Assembly (NCBI RefSeq): GCF_003086295.3
Contig: NC_092048.1
Span: 112,484,276-112,548,275, forward strand
Length of the DNA: 64,000 nt
Origin: Arachis hypogaea
Lineage: Eukaryota; Streptophyta; Magnoliopsida; Fabales; Fabaceae
Reading direction: 5' to 3'
Shown here piece by piece: positions 32,798 through 45,200 of this stretch. The first letter of the stretch is position 1, and each line of letters opens with the position of its first letter. Under the pieces are notes generated by a model. That model searched no databases. It had not been told where the DNA came from and worked only from the letters and a program-made list of their open reading frames with translations. Made by a program: the position numbers and the translations under genes.

Positions 32798-34626
32798 TTG
32801 TTCAAGTTTGGACAACTGACGGTTCATCGTGTTGCTCAGATTAGGTAATTTTCTTCTTATTTTATTTTCAAAAAGTTGTCAAAAATTTTTCAAAAATATT
32901 TTCTTCTTTTTCGTTTTTCCCAATTAATATTCGAAAAAAAAATATTTTCAAAAAAATAAAATATATTTTTCTTCAGAATTTTTAAGAATGAATTCTAGTG
33001 TTTCATGATGATTTGTTGAATCCTGGCTGGCTGTAAAGCCATGTCTAAATTCCTTTGGACTGAGGATTCAACTAATTACTTCAATGCATGTAATAGCATA
33101 CTAAAGCTTGGCTGGCTATTAAGTCATGTCTAACCCTCAGATTGGAGCTTTAGACTAAGAGTGCAAGATTCCTGGAATTCATATTAAAATTTTTGGAATC
33201 TTTATTTTTCTTTTTCACATTAATTTTCGAAAAAATAAAAAAAAATTTATAAAATCATAAAATCAAAAAAATATTTTGTGTTTCTTGTTTGAGTCTTGAG
33301 TCAATTTTTAAGTTTGGTGTCAATTGCATTTTTTTCTAAAAATTCTTTATGCATATTCTTTCGAAAATTCATGCATTCATAGTGTTCTTCATGATCTTCA
33401 AGTTGTTCTTGGCCAGTTTTCTTGTTTGATCTTTATATTTTCGTGTTTTGTGTCTTTTCTTGTTTTTCATATGCATTCTTGCATTCATAGTGTCTATGCA
33501 TGAAAAATTTCTAAGTTTGGTGTCTTGCAGGTTTTCTTTCATTAAAAATTTTCAAAAATAAGTCTTGATGTTCATCTTGATCTTCAAAGTGTTCTTGGTG
33601 TTCATCTTGACATTCATAGTGTTCTTGCATGCATTCATTGTTTTGATCTAAAAATTCTTATGTTATGAGTCTTTTTCATGTTTTTCTCTTTCATCATTAA
33701 AAATTCAAAAATAAAAAAAAAAATGTTTCCCTTTTTCACTCATAAATTTCGAAAATTTGGATTGACTTTTTCAAAAATTTTTAAAATCTAGTTGTTTCTT
33801 ATGAGTCAAATCAAATTTTCAATTTGAAAATCTTATCTTTTTCAAAATCATTTTCAAAAATCAAATCTTTTTCATTTTTCTTATTTTTCGAAAATTTTAA
33901 AAATATTTTTCAAAAAATATTTTTCTTAATTTTATCTCATAATTTTCGAAAATATCATCAAAAATTAATGTTTTGATTCAAAAATTTCAAGTTTGTTACT
34001 TGCTTGTTAAGAAAGATTCAAACTTTAAGTTCTAGAATCATATCTTGTGATTTCTTGTGAATCAAGTCATTAATTGTGATTTTAAAAAATCAAATCTTTT
34101 TCAAAACTAATTTCAATCATATCTTTTCAAAAATATCTTTTTATCTTATCTTTTTCAAATATCTTTTCTAACTTCTTATCTTCTTATCTTTTAAAATTTG
34201 ATTTTCAAAATTTGTTTCAACTAACTAATTAACTTTCTGTTTGTTTCTTATCTCTTTCAAAACTACCTAACTAACTATCCCTCTCTAATTTTCGAAAATA
34301 CCTCCCTCTTTTTCAAAAATTCTTTTTAATCAATTGATTGTTTTAAATTTTAAATTTATTTCCCCTTTAATTTTCGAAAATCATCAACTCCTTTTCAAAA
34401 ATTATTTTCGAAAACTTCTCTCTCTCATCTCCTTCTATTTATTTAATTACTTACTAACACTTCTCCTCACCTCATATCTCTGCTCCTATCCTCACCCTTG
34501 TGTTTGGATTCTCCTCCCTTCTCTTTCCTTACATTACAATCTTCTTTTCTTCTACTCACACAAGGGAACCTCTATACCGTGGTAAAAAGGATTCTTATTA
34601 TTATTTTCTATTTCTTTCTTTTTCAT
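32798..34626 (+). other. Long U-rich leader of the pol-less element
   Basis: 1.8 kb without an ORF, dominated by TTTTTCAAAAAT-type sequence. TAAGTTTGGTGT occurs at 33309-33320 and 33512-33523. Two related segments, each mentioning TGGCTGGCT and AAGCCATGTCTAA-like text, lie near 33020-33130. Confidence 0.65.
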
Positions 34627-36961
34627 ATGAGCAGGAGCAAGGACAAGAACATTCTTGTTGAAGCAGACCCTGAACCTGAAAGGACTCTGAAGAGAAAACT
34701 AAGAAAAGCTAAAATACAACAATCCAGAGACAACCTTACAGGAATTTTCGAACAGGAAGAGGAGATGGAGGCTGAAAATAATAATAATGCAAGGAGGATG
34801 CTTGGTGACTTTACTGCACCTAATTCCAATTTACATGGAAGAAGCATCTCCATTCCTGCCATTGGAGCAAACAATTTTGAGCTGAAACCTAAATTAGTTT
34901 TTCTGATGCAGCAAAACTACAAGTTTCATGGACTTCCATCTGAAGATCCTTTTTAGTTCTTAACTGAATTCTTGTAGATCTGTGATACTGTTAAGACTAA
35001 TGGAGTAGATCCTGAAGTCTATAGGCTCATGCTTTTCCCGTTTGCTGTAAGAGACAGAGCTAGAGTGTGGTTTGACTCTCAACCCAAAAATAGCCTGAAC
35101 TCTTGGGATAAGCTGGTCACGGCTTTCTTAGCCAAGTTCTTTCCTCCTCAAAAGCTGAGTAAGCTTAGAGTGGATGTTCAAACCTTCAGACAGAAAGAAG
35201 GTGAATCCCTCTATGAAGCTTGGGAGAGATACAAGAAACTGACCAAAAAGTGTCCTTCTGACATGCTTTCAGAATGGACCATCCTGGATATATTCTATGA
35301 TGGTCTGTCTGAATTAGCTAAGATGTAATTGGATACTTCTGCAGGTGGATCCATTCATCTAAAGAAAACGCCTACAGAAGCTCAAGAACTTATTGACATG
35401 GTTGCTAACAACCAGTTTATGTACACTTCTGAGAGGAATCCTGTGAGTAATGGGACGCCTCAGAATAAGGGAGTTCTTGAAATTGATACTCTGAATGCCA
35501 TATTGGCTCAGAATAAAATGTTGACTCAGCAAGTCAATATGATTTCTCAGAGTCTGAATGGAATGCAAGCTGCATCCAACAGTACTCAAGAGGCATCTTC
35601 TGAAGAAGAAGCTTATGATCCTGAGAACCCTGCAATAGCAGAGGTGAATTACATGGGTGAACCCTATGGAAACATTTATAATCCCTCATGGAGAAATCAC
35701 CCAAATCTCTCATGGAAGGATTAACAAAAGCCTCAACAAGGCTTTAATAATGGTGGAAGAAACAGGTTTAGCAATAGCAAGCCTTTTCCATCATCCACTC
35801 AGCAACAGACAGAGAACTCTGAACAAAATACCTCTAATTTAGCAAACTTAGTCTCTGATCTATCTAAGGCCACTCTGAGTTTTATGAATGAAACAAGGTC
35901 CTCCATTAGAAATTTGGAGGCACAAGTGGGCCAGCTGAGTAAAAGGATCACTGAAATCCCTTCTAGTACTCTCCCAAGCAATACAGAAGAAAATCCAAAA
36001 GGAGAGTGCAAGGCCATTGAATTGACCATCATGACCGAACCCACAAGAGGGGAGAAGGACGTGAATCCCAGTGAGGAAGACCTCCTGGGACGTCCAGTGA
36101 TCAATAAGGAGTTTCCCTTTGAGAAACCAAAGGACTCTGAGGCTCATCTAGAGACCATAGAGATTCCATTAAACCTCCTTACGCCTTTCATGAGCTCTGA
36201 TGAGTATTCCTCTTCAGAAGAGAATGAGGATGTTACTAAAGAGCAAGTTGCCAAGTTCCTTGGTGCAATCATGAAGCTGAATGCCAATTTAATTGGTAAT
36301 GAGACTTAGGGAGATGAACCTCCCCTGTTCACCCATGAACTAAATGCATTGGATCAACTGAGATTGCCTCAGAAGAAATAGGATCCTGGAAAGTTCCTAA
36401 TACCTTGTACCATAGGCACCATGACCTTTGAGAAGGCTCTATGTGACCTTAGGTCAGGAATAAACCTCATGTCACTCTCTGTAATGGAGAAACTGAGAAT
36501 CTTTGAGGTGCAAACTACTAGAATCTCATTAGAGATGGCAGACAATTCAAGAAAAGAGGCTTATGGACAGGTAGAGGACGTGTTAGTAAAGGTTGAAGGC
36601 CTTTACATCCCTGCTGATTTTGATAATCCTAGATACTGGGAAGGATGAGGATGAATCCATCATCCTTGGAAGACCCTTCCTAGCCACAGCAAGAGCTGTG
36701 ATTGATGTTGACAGAGGTGAACTAGTCCTTCAATTGAACGAGGACTCCCTTGTGTTTAAAACTCAAGGACATCCTTCTGTAAACATGGAAAAGAGGCACA
36801 GTAAGCTTCTCTCAAAACAGAGTCATACAGAGCCCCCACAATCAAACTCTAAGTTTGGTGTTGGGAGGCCACAACCAAACTCTAAGTTTGGTGTCGAACT
36901 CCCATATCCAAACTCTAAGTTTGTTGTTGGGAAGTCTCAACAATGCTCTGAACATCTGTGA
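34627..36961 (+). pseudogene. gag-protease of the pol-less element
   Basis: Starts MSRSKDKNILVEADPEPE at ATG 34627. The gag core matches the FIDEL-like one (LMLFPFAVRDRARVWFDSQP, ESLYEAWERYKKLTKKCP). One frame can be followed from 34627 to about 36640, broken by stops at 34954, about 34975, 35326, 35722, 36307 and about 36379. A frameshift near 36640 then leads to the protease end (SIILGRPFLATARAVIDVD). The protease active site reads DLRSGI instead of DLGASI, so it is damaged. The last 90 codons contain three copies of a repeat coding NSKFGV that embeds the 12-mer AAGTTTGGTGT. Confidence 0.88.
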
Positions 36962-37970
36962 GGCTCCATGAGAGCCCACTGTCAAGCTATTGACATTAAA
37001 GAAGCGCTTGTTGGGAGGCAACCCAATTTTTATTTATCTAATTTTATTTTTGTTTTATTGTTCTTTCATGTTTTATTAGGTTCATGATCATGTGGAGTCG
37101 CAAAATAAATCAAAAAATTAAAAATAGAATAAAAAATAGCAGAAGAAAAATCACACCCTGAAGGAAGGACTTACTGGCGTTTAAACGCCAGTAAGGAGCA
37201 TCTGGATGGCGTTCAATGCCAGAACAGAGCATGGATCTGGCGTTGAACGCCCAAAACAAGCAGCATCCTGGCGTTCAGATGTCAAGAATGCACACTGAGG
37301 AAAACTAGCGCTGAACGCCAGAAACAAGCATAGAATTGGCGTTCAACGCCAGAAACATGCTGCATCTGGGCGCTGAACGCCCAGAACAAGCACCAATTCG
37401 GTGTTTAAACGCCAGAATTGCATTCAAAGGCATTTTACATGCCTAATTGGTGCAGGGATGCAATTTCTTGACACATCAGGATCTGTGGATCCCATAGGAT
37501 CATCTCAGCATCTGTGGACCCCACAGGATCCCCACCTACCTCCACTCATACTCTTCCCTCTTCTCATTCATCCTCTCTTCCCAATAAACACCTTTCCCCA
37601 AAACCCTTCACCAATCACCTCAATCTCTCTTCCCTATTACCTATTCACCACTCACATCCATCCACTCTTCCCCATAAACCTACCTCATAAACCCCACCTA
37701 CCTTCAAAATTCAAAATCACTTTCCCACCCAAACCCACCCTAAATGGCCGATCCTAACCCCTCTCCCTCCACTATATAAACCCTCCATTCTTCTTCATTT
37801 TCACACAACACAACCCTCTCTTCCTCTTCTTGGCCGAAACACAAACCTCTCTCCCTCTCCTCCATTTCTTCTTCTCCTTCATCTCTTCTTTCTTCTCTTG
37901 CTCGAGGGCGAGCAAAATTCTAAGTTTGGTGTGGTAAAAGCATAAGCTTTTTGTTTTTCCATTACCATTA
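36962..37970 (+). other. Post-pol spacer with palindrome cluster
   Basis: 36990-37030 aligns with the sequence right after integrase in the FIDEL-like element, which marks where pol is missing. 37170-37420 holds about eight GGCGTT/AACGCC palindromes, including CTGGGCGCTGAACGCCCAG. A CCT-rich stretch follows (37520-37870). The hairpin and 12-mer module (37898-37932) ends the region. Confidence 0.75.
37898..37932 (+). promoter_or_regulatory. Internal copy of the PPT hairpin module
   Basis: Stem-loop TTGCTCG-AGGG-CGAGCAA (37898-37915), then TAAGTTTGGTGT (37921-37932), 38 bases before the ATG at 37971. Compared with the other copies, one stem pair changed from T-A to C-G on both sides, so pairing is kept. 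Confidence 0.75.
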
Positions 37971-38920
37971 ATGGCACCTAAGACCGGAGAATCCTCTAGA
38001 AAAGGGAAAGGGAAGACAAAAGCTTCCACCTCCGAGTCATGGGAGATGGAAAGATTCATCTCCAAAGCCCATCAAGACCACTTCTATGATGTTGTGGCCA
38101 AGAAGAAGGTGATCCCCGAGGTCCCTTTCAAACTCAAGAAAAATGAGTATCCGGAGATCTGACATGAGATCCATAGAAGAGGTTGGAAAGTTCTAACAAA
38201 CCCCATCTAACAAGTCGGAATTCTAATGGTTCAAGAGTTCTATGCTAATGCATGGATCACTAAGAACCATGATCAAAGTAAGAACCCGAACCCAAAGAAT
38301 TATCTCACCATGGTTCGGGGGAAATACTTAGATTTTAGTCCGGAAAATGTGAGGTTGGCGTTCAACTTGCCAATGATGGAAGAGAACGCACGCCCCTACA
38401 CAAGGAGAGTCAACTTTGATCAAAGGTTGGACCAAGTCCTCATGGACATATGTGTGGAAGGATCTCAATGGAAGATTGACTCAAAAGGCAAACCGGTTCA
38501 ATTGAGAAGACTGGACCTTAAGCCTGTAGCTAGAGGATGGTTGGAGTTCATTCAACGCTCAATCATTCCCACTAGCAACCGGTCTGAAGTTACTGTAGAC
38601 CGGGCCATCATGATCCATAGCATCATGATTGGAGAAGAGGTGGAGGTTCATGAGATTATACCTCAAGAACTCTACAAGGTGGCTGACAAGTCCTCCACTA
38701 TGGCAAGAACTTTTGGGAGCAAATCAATACCTCCCTAGGAGAACTGAGTTCCAACATGGGACAACTAAGGGTGGAACATCAAGAGCACTCAATCATCCTC
38801 CATGAAATTAGAGAAGATCAAAGAGCTATGAGGGAGGAGCAACAAAGACAAGGAAGAGACATAGAAGAGCTCAAGGACATCATTGGTTCCTCAAGAAGAA
38901 AACGCCACCATCACTAAGGT
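37971..38920 (+). pseudogene. Env-position ORF with coiled-coil tail (broken)
   Basis: Starts MAPKTGESSRKGKGKTK. Its core matches the 3' ORF at 20923 (FISKAHQDHFYDVVAKKKVI, LDLKPVARGWLEFIQRSIIP). Stops at 38160 and 38208 and a frameshift near 38715 interrupt it. Beyond the shift, another frame to about 38917 reads a Glu/Gln/Arg-rich heptad-like tail ending RRKRHHH, likely a coiled coil with a basic end. No signal peptide or transmembrane helix is seen. Role unknown. Confidence 0.78.
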
Positions 38921-40033
38921 GGACTCATTCCTTGTTCTCAAATCTTCTGTTTTTTGTTTTCTCTATGTTAAGTGCTTATCTATGTTAGGTATTATTACAT
39001 GATCATTAGTATTTAGTAACTTTGTCTTAAAGTTATGAATGTCCTATGAATCCATCACCTCTCTTAAATGAAAAATGTTTTTAATTCAAAAGAACAAGAA
39101 GTACATGAGTTTCGAATTTATCCTTGAACTTAGTTTAATTATATTGATGTGGTGACAATACTTTTTGTTTTCTGAATGAATGCTTGAACAGTGCATATGT
39201 CTTTTGAAGTTGTTGTTTAAGAATGTTAAATATGTTGGCTCTTGAAAGAATGATGATAAGGAGACATGTTATTTGATAATCTGAAAAATCATAAAATTGA
39301 TTCTTGAAGCAAGAAAAAGCAGTGAATACAGAAAGCTTGCGAAAAAAAAAAGAGAAAAATGGCGAAAAAAAATAATAGAAAGAAAAAAAAAGCAAGCAGA
39401 AAAAGCCAGAAGCTCTTAAAACTAAAAGGCAAGAGCAAAAATCCAATAACCCTTAAAACCAAAAGGCAAGGGTAAATAAAAAGGATCCCAAGGCTTTGAG
39501 CATCAGTGGATAGGAGGGCCTAAAGGGATAAAATCCTGGCCTAAGCGGCTAAACCAAGCTGTCCCTAACCATGTGCTTATGGCGTGAAGGTGTCAAGTGA
39601 AAACTTGAGACTGAGCGGTTAAAGTCAAGGTCCAAAGCAAAAAAAGAGTGTGCTTAAGAAGCCTGGACACCTCTAATTGGAGACTTTAGCAAAACTGAGT
39701 CACAATTTGAAAAGGTTCACCCAGTTATGTGTCTGTGGCATTTATGTATCCGGTGGTAATATTGGAAAACAGAGTGCTTAGGGCCACGGCCAAGACTCAA
39801 AAAGTAGTTGTGTTCATGAATCAACATACTGAACTAGGAGAGTCAATAACACTATCTGAACTCTGAGTTCCTATAGATGCCAATCATTCTGAACCTCAAT
39901 GGATAAAGTGAGATGCCAAAACTATTCAAGAGGCAAAAAGCTGCAAGTCCCGCTCATCTGATTGGAGCTATGTTTCATTGATAGTTTGGAATTTATAGTA
40001 TATTCTCTTCTTTTTATCCTATTTGATTTTCAA
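38921..40033 (+). other. 3' untranslated region of the pol-less element
   Basis: About 1.1 kb without an ORF, with an A/G-rich stretch at 39330-39400. 39721-39950 matches 21826-22060 of the FIDEL-like element, which shows where that copy suffered its internal deletion. Confidence 0.7.
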
Positions 40034-40068
40034 TTGCTTGGAGACAAGCAACAATTTAAGTTTGGTGT
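40034..40068 (+). promoter_or_regulatory. Hairpin and PPT-equivalent at the 3' LTR
   Basis: Stem-loop TTGCTTG-GAGA-CAAGCAA (40034-40051) and TAAGTTTGGTGT (40057-40068), two bases before the LTR at 40071. Confidence 0.75.
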
Positions 40069-40070
40069 TG

Positions 40071-41725
40071 TGATGAGCGGATAATTTATACGCTTTTTGG
40101 CATTGTTTTTAGTATGTTTTTAGTAGGATCTTGTTACTTTTAGGGATATTTTTATTAGTTTTTATGTTAAATTCACATTTCTGGACTTTACTATGAGTTT
40201 GTGTGTTTTTTTGTGATTTCAGGTATTTTCTGGTTGAAATTGAAGGACTTGAGCAAAAATCAGATTCAGAGGTTGAAGAAGGACTGCTGATGCTGTTGGA
40301 TTCTGACCTCCCTGCACTCAAAGTGGATTTTCTGGAGCTACAGAACTTCAAATGGTGCGCTCTCAACGGAGTTGGAAAGTAGACATCCAAGGCTTTCCAG
40401 CAATATATAATAGTCCATACTTTGCCCGAGTTTAGACGACGCAAAAGGGCATTGAACGCCAGTTCTACGCTGCAGTCTGGAGTTAAACGCCAGAAACATG
40501 TCACGAACCAGAGTTGAACGCCAGAAACACAATAAAACTTGGCGTTCAACTCCAAAAGAAGCCTCTGCACGTGTAAACTTCAAGCTCAGCCTAAGCACAC
40601 ACCAAGTGGGCCCTGGAAGTGGATTTATGCATCAATTACTTACTTCTGTAAACCCTAGTTGCTAGTCTAGTATAAATAGGACTTTTTACTATTGTATTTA
40701 CATCTTCGGATCATCTTGGGACGTCTAGTTCTTAGATCATGGGGGCTGGCCATTCGGCCATGCCTGAACCTTTCACTTATGTATTTTTCAATGGTAGAGT
40801 TTCTGCACTCCATAGATTAAGGTGTGGAGCTCTGCTGTTCCTCATGATTTAATGCAAAGTACTACTGTTTTATATTCAATTCAACTTATTCTGCTTCTAA
40901 GATATCCATTCGCACCCAAGAACATGATGAATGTGATGATTATGTGATGCTCATCATCATTCTCACTTATGAATGCGTGCCTGACAAACACTTCCGTTCT
41001 ACATGGAAACAAGCTAGAATGAGTATCTCTTAGATATCTAATACAGATGACCGAGTCCGAGATATTAGAATCTTCATGGTATAAGTTAGAACCCATGGAT
41101 GGCCATTCCTGAGATCCGGAAAGTCTAAACCTTGTCTGTGGTATTCCGAGTAGGATCTGGAAAGGGATGGCCGTGACGAACTTCAAACTCGCGAGTACTG
41201 GGCGTAGTGACAGACGCAAAAAGAGGGTGAATCCTATTCCAGTATGATCGAGAACCTCCAGATGATTAGCCGTGCCATGACAGAGCATTTGGACCTTTTT
41301 TACAGAGAGGATGGGATTTAGCCATTAACAACGGTGATGCCTTACAGAAAGCTTGCCATGGAAAGGAGTAGGACTAGTTGGATGAAGACAGCAGGAAAGC
41401 AGAGGATCAGAGGAACGAAAGCATCTCTATACGCTTATCTGAAATTCTCACCAATGATTTACATAAGTATTTCTATCTTTATTTTCTGTTTATTTATTAT
41501 TATTATTATTCAAAAACTCCATAACCATTTGATATCCGCCTAACTGAGATTTACAAGATGACCATAGCTTGCTTCATACGATCCCATTACTCACGTAAGG
41601 TTTTATTACTTGGACGATCCAGTGCACTTGCTGGTTAGTTGTATCGAAGTTGTGACAAATTATGAATTAAGATTAGAGCACCAAGTTTTTGGAGCCATTA
41701 CCAGGGATCACAATTTCGTGCACCA
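40071..41725 (+). repeat. 3' LTR with aberrant terminus
   Basis: Colinear with the 5' LTR up to 41683 (TAGAGCACCA), apart from a small deletion near 41580. The element then continues for 42 bases: a degenerate copy of the post-LTR and PBS text (AGTTTTTGGAGCCATTACC, then AGGGA) and a second LTR-like end TCACAATTTCGTGCACCA. The TSD CTGCC follows that second end, so the extra bases belong to the inserted DNA. Confidence 0.88.
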
Positions 41726-41730
41726 CTGCC

Positions 41731-42049
41731 CTTCAGGTACCACCTGCGCTTGCAGTGCTCGTTCCATGGCCTGAAACCATGTTTCGGCCTCAGTCGGGCT
41801 AGTGGTTCCCTTGAACTTAGGTGGATTAACCTTCAAAAAGTTTGCCAGTGTCATCGGGCCCTGAACTCCACCTCCGTCATTACCATGGTTGTTTATCTGT
41901 TGACCAAGAGCCTCAGCCGTGGCTTGCATAGCAGCAGCCATGTTCTCCAACGCAGTCATAAAGTTCACCGGGTCATTATGGTTAATCTCCGGCGCACGAG
42001 CATTCGTATGACCTCTCCTACGACCTCTATCGCGTCCACGAGACGCCAT
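41731..42049 (-). pseudogene. Chromovirus gag N-terminus
   Basis: Minus strand from ATG 42049: MASRGRDRGRRRGHTNARAP, then an acidic-neutral segment and FLKVNPPKFKGTTSPTEAET, the usual start of plant chromovirus gag. Codons after 41731 belong to the inserted element; the gag frame resumes at 31142. Confidence 0.9.
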
Positions 42050-42251
42050 CTAGTTCCTATACACACCAAACAATCGATATTAAGTTGATCAATCTCAATA
42101 TCGGAAGTCTAGTGCTTCAAAGTCCCAAATGCATGCTCATGAACGTTTATGCCAATTATATCAAGCAGATATACTAATAGCACATAACACACATACAGAG
42201 AATGCACAGAAGCATAGTCAGTCCGTCCCTCAGGCTCTACAAGAACGAACT

Positions 42252-42263
42252 GCTCTGATACCA
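42252..42263 (-). promoter_or_regulatory. Chromovirus primer-binding site (initiator tRNA-Met)
   Basis: The minus strand reads TGGTATCAGAGC three bases inside the right LTR, the classical plant initiator tRNA-Met PBS. It fixes the element's orientation. Confidence 0.92.
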
Positions 42264-42266
42264 TAC

Positions 42267-45200
42267 TGTAACACCCTACCATACAGAGTCTTATGCTTAA
42301 GTCATAATTCAGAGATGGCAAGGTATTACGACCTCAAAAAAAATTAGTACATATAGTAGTGTGAATAAGAATTATAACTAGGAGCCTTTGTGGAAAAAGG
42401 GGTAAACAAAAATCGCAACTCGAAAGCGCAACACTCCGATTGATAACGTAACGAGCAAAGGATAAGCTAACGCGAGATTATATATATACAAAAGAGTGTC
42501 AAAAACGGGAATATCAAAACTCAAATCCGGATGCGAAGATAACCGGTCCGAGCATAGCAATATATACATATAATAAAATAAGAAAACCCCAAAGGAAACC
42601 TAAAGGGACACAAATACAGAAACCTATTCTCCAAAAATCTCCTATAAGAGGAGTCATCACAGTTGGTATTATGTAATGGAGATAAAAGTATCTAAGCAAA
42701 ACATATAAACCAAAACAGAGTCCCGAGAACAAGAATCTTCGCTAATCCAGAAGCCTCCAGCATGCTTCAGCGAGAAACCTCACGCCCTGCATCTGAAAAC
42801 CACAAAATCCGCATGGGTGAGAACCAGAGGTCCCCAGCATTGTAACGGCTTCCACATATATAATACATAATAATAGAGGAAAGCCGAAGGCAATCCTAGA
42901 ACTTCCTCCAGATAAAATCAGAGCTTATAAACAAGCTAAACCATAAAGGGCATCTGACTAAAGATCCTTCAGTCTAACTAATACTTCCCTTTCCAATTCC
43001 TTCAGACCTTCCAACCACCAGTAGGAGTATAATATAGCAAACACAGTTATATCAGACAAGAGATTTACAAATAGGAACAGATAAGGCATTTAGACAATTA
43101 GCAAGTAATATGCAATCAAATAGGCAATCTCAAACAATTCATATAGTATGCATATGATGAATGCCTATCTCTAGTGGCTGATGATATCATCTGTCGGTTA
43201 TAGTGCCAGCCCGACAAGTCCTAGTAGCTAACCATTGGACTGTCCCTCTGTCGTGCATCCCCAACTCAAGTTATACTCATCATAAACTTGATCATAATCA
43301 TGATCCATATCCATCACCCTCACTGGTGAATATTTACGGGGGCGAGCTCATCCGGGACTTTCACAGTGCCCGGCCACACTTACGACATAGGGTCAAAAGA
43401 GCTTCAAGTCTCAACCTGGAGCACGTGGTGGCTAGCCACTGCTTTCTCCCAGGGAAACTCTCATCTCCAATAGTGGAAGTACAACATTCACAAATCATTC
43501 AACAGCATATATTCATTTATACTTAGCCATAATCATGGCTCTGCCGTAACACGGCAATAATCTAGCCATCCGGCTCACGGTTAAATCCATAACCAGCCAA
43601 TTCATTAACAATTACGGCCCTTCAGCCCATGGCATAACAAGCACTTCCACCGCCATCCTCCGCATCTCACATAATCATATTTGATCCTCATTGATCATTC
43701 ATTTTTTCCTTGCTTCACTCGTAAGTTACCACATTTACTAGCTCCTTGTCTCATTGCTAGGCATATCATAATGATTTAAGACATAAGTTGTGAGATCGGA
43801 GGCTTAGAAGTATAAAATTTGGCTTTTAAAACTCAAAAACCAACTTTGGGATGGAAACGGGCCACGCATACGCGCACTCCACGCGCACGCGTGGATGGCC
43901 ACAAATCTTATCGGCGCGCAAGCGCCATACACGCGGACGCGTGGATTGAAAAATAGCCAACGACGCGTACGCATCACCAACGCGTACGCGCGGGCACATT
44001 TGTGCCCCAGGCACAAAACTGGCATAACTCTGGTACAACTCTTTGGAAAAAGGCTGGGCATTTGGTGCAGCGCATCGACGCGCCCGCGCACACCACGCGC
44101 ACGCGTGGATTGTGCCTTCTTGAAGAACGATACGCATGCACCAAGTGCGCCTACGCGTGGGGGTTATTCTGCTAAAAATTTTCTAAGTTAAAAGCTGCAG
44201 AATTCACAGATTCAACCCCCAATCTTCCGAAGGACATAACTTTCTCGTTTTAAATCTTTTTTCGCCCATTCTTTGAATGGCATGGACATCCCGGATCCAA
44301 TTTCATTTCTAAACAAGTTTGGTACAAAACGGGGATCCGTAGTTCAAGTTATGTCCCGTCAAAGCATGCCCAAAAACCATGTTTTCATACAAAACCACAA
44401 AGTGCCATTTTCAAAACAAGTCACTTTCAACTATTTTCAAAATCAACCAAAACATGCCAATTTCAATCCTTTTTAAAATCAATCAAAATGTACCAAAATC
44501 AACATCAAGCCATCCTCAACTCACACATTGACACTTTACCAAAATTCGCAAAACCACCATCCAACCATTTTAACACTTCTCAATCAATGGCTAAAGGACA
44601 AACACAATATCATGTCATACATCCTTCCTCATCCCAATTTCCAATAATACCATTTCCAATCAACCATCATTATACATAATCATCATCATACTCACCATCA
44701 ACATGGTACCACCCACCAATTCAACCTGAATCATTCATCAAGCATATATCACAACATACATTTCTCATATATCACACAATCAAGGCATCAATATTCATAA
44801 TCACATATATGATCACATCATATATCTCAACCATTCAACAACATCATCAATTCAATGCCTATCTTAGGGCCTCTAGCCTAAGTATTTCCTACCACATTAC
44901 ATATTAGATACGAGAAACCGAGACCATACCTTAGCCGATTTTCCAAGCTCAACCAGAGCACTTCCAAATCACTTTTCCTCAAGCTCTCAAGGTCTCAATA
45001 CTTCCAAGAACAGATTTTATCACACAAAACTCTCTCTCCAGCTTTCCAAAATCACCAATCAAGCTCCAATATTTACATACACACAACCTAAGCCACAATC
45101 ATCATACCCATACACAACATCTCAATACCCAAACATCATAGAACAACAATTTACACTAGGGTTGAGAATCTTACCACACCCAAGGTCCAAGGAGACAAGA

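Larger units (their letters stand above)
31148..41725 (+). mobile_element. Athila-like element without pol (non-autonomous)
   Basis: A 10.6-kb insertion in chromovirus gag with TSD CTGCC (31143-31147 and 41726-41730). LTRs are 31148-32773 and 40071-41683, followed by an extra 42 bases. It shares LTR modules, tRNA-Asp PBS, gag-protease, the post-pol spacer and the env-position ORF with the element at 12583. RT, RNase H and integrase are absent: the protease region (to 36961) runs straight into the spacer text GCGCTTGTTGGGAGGCAACC. It would depend on an autonomous relative; I recall peanut Feral being described as such a partner of FIDEL, but this is unverified. Confidence 0.92.
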
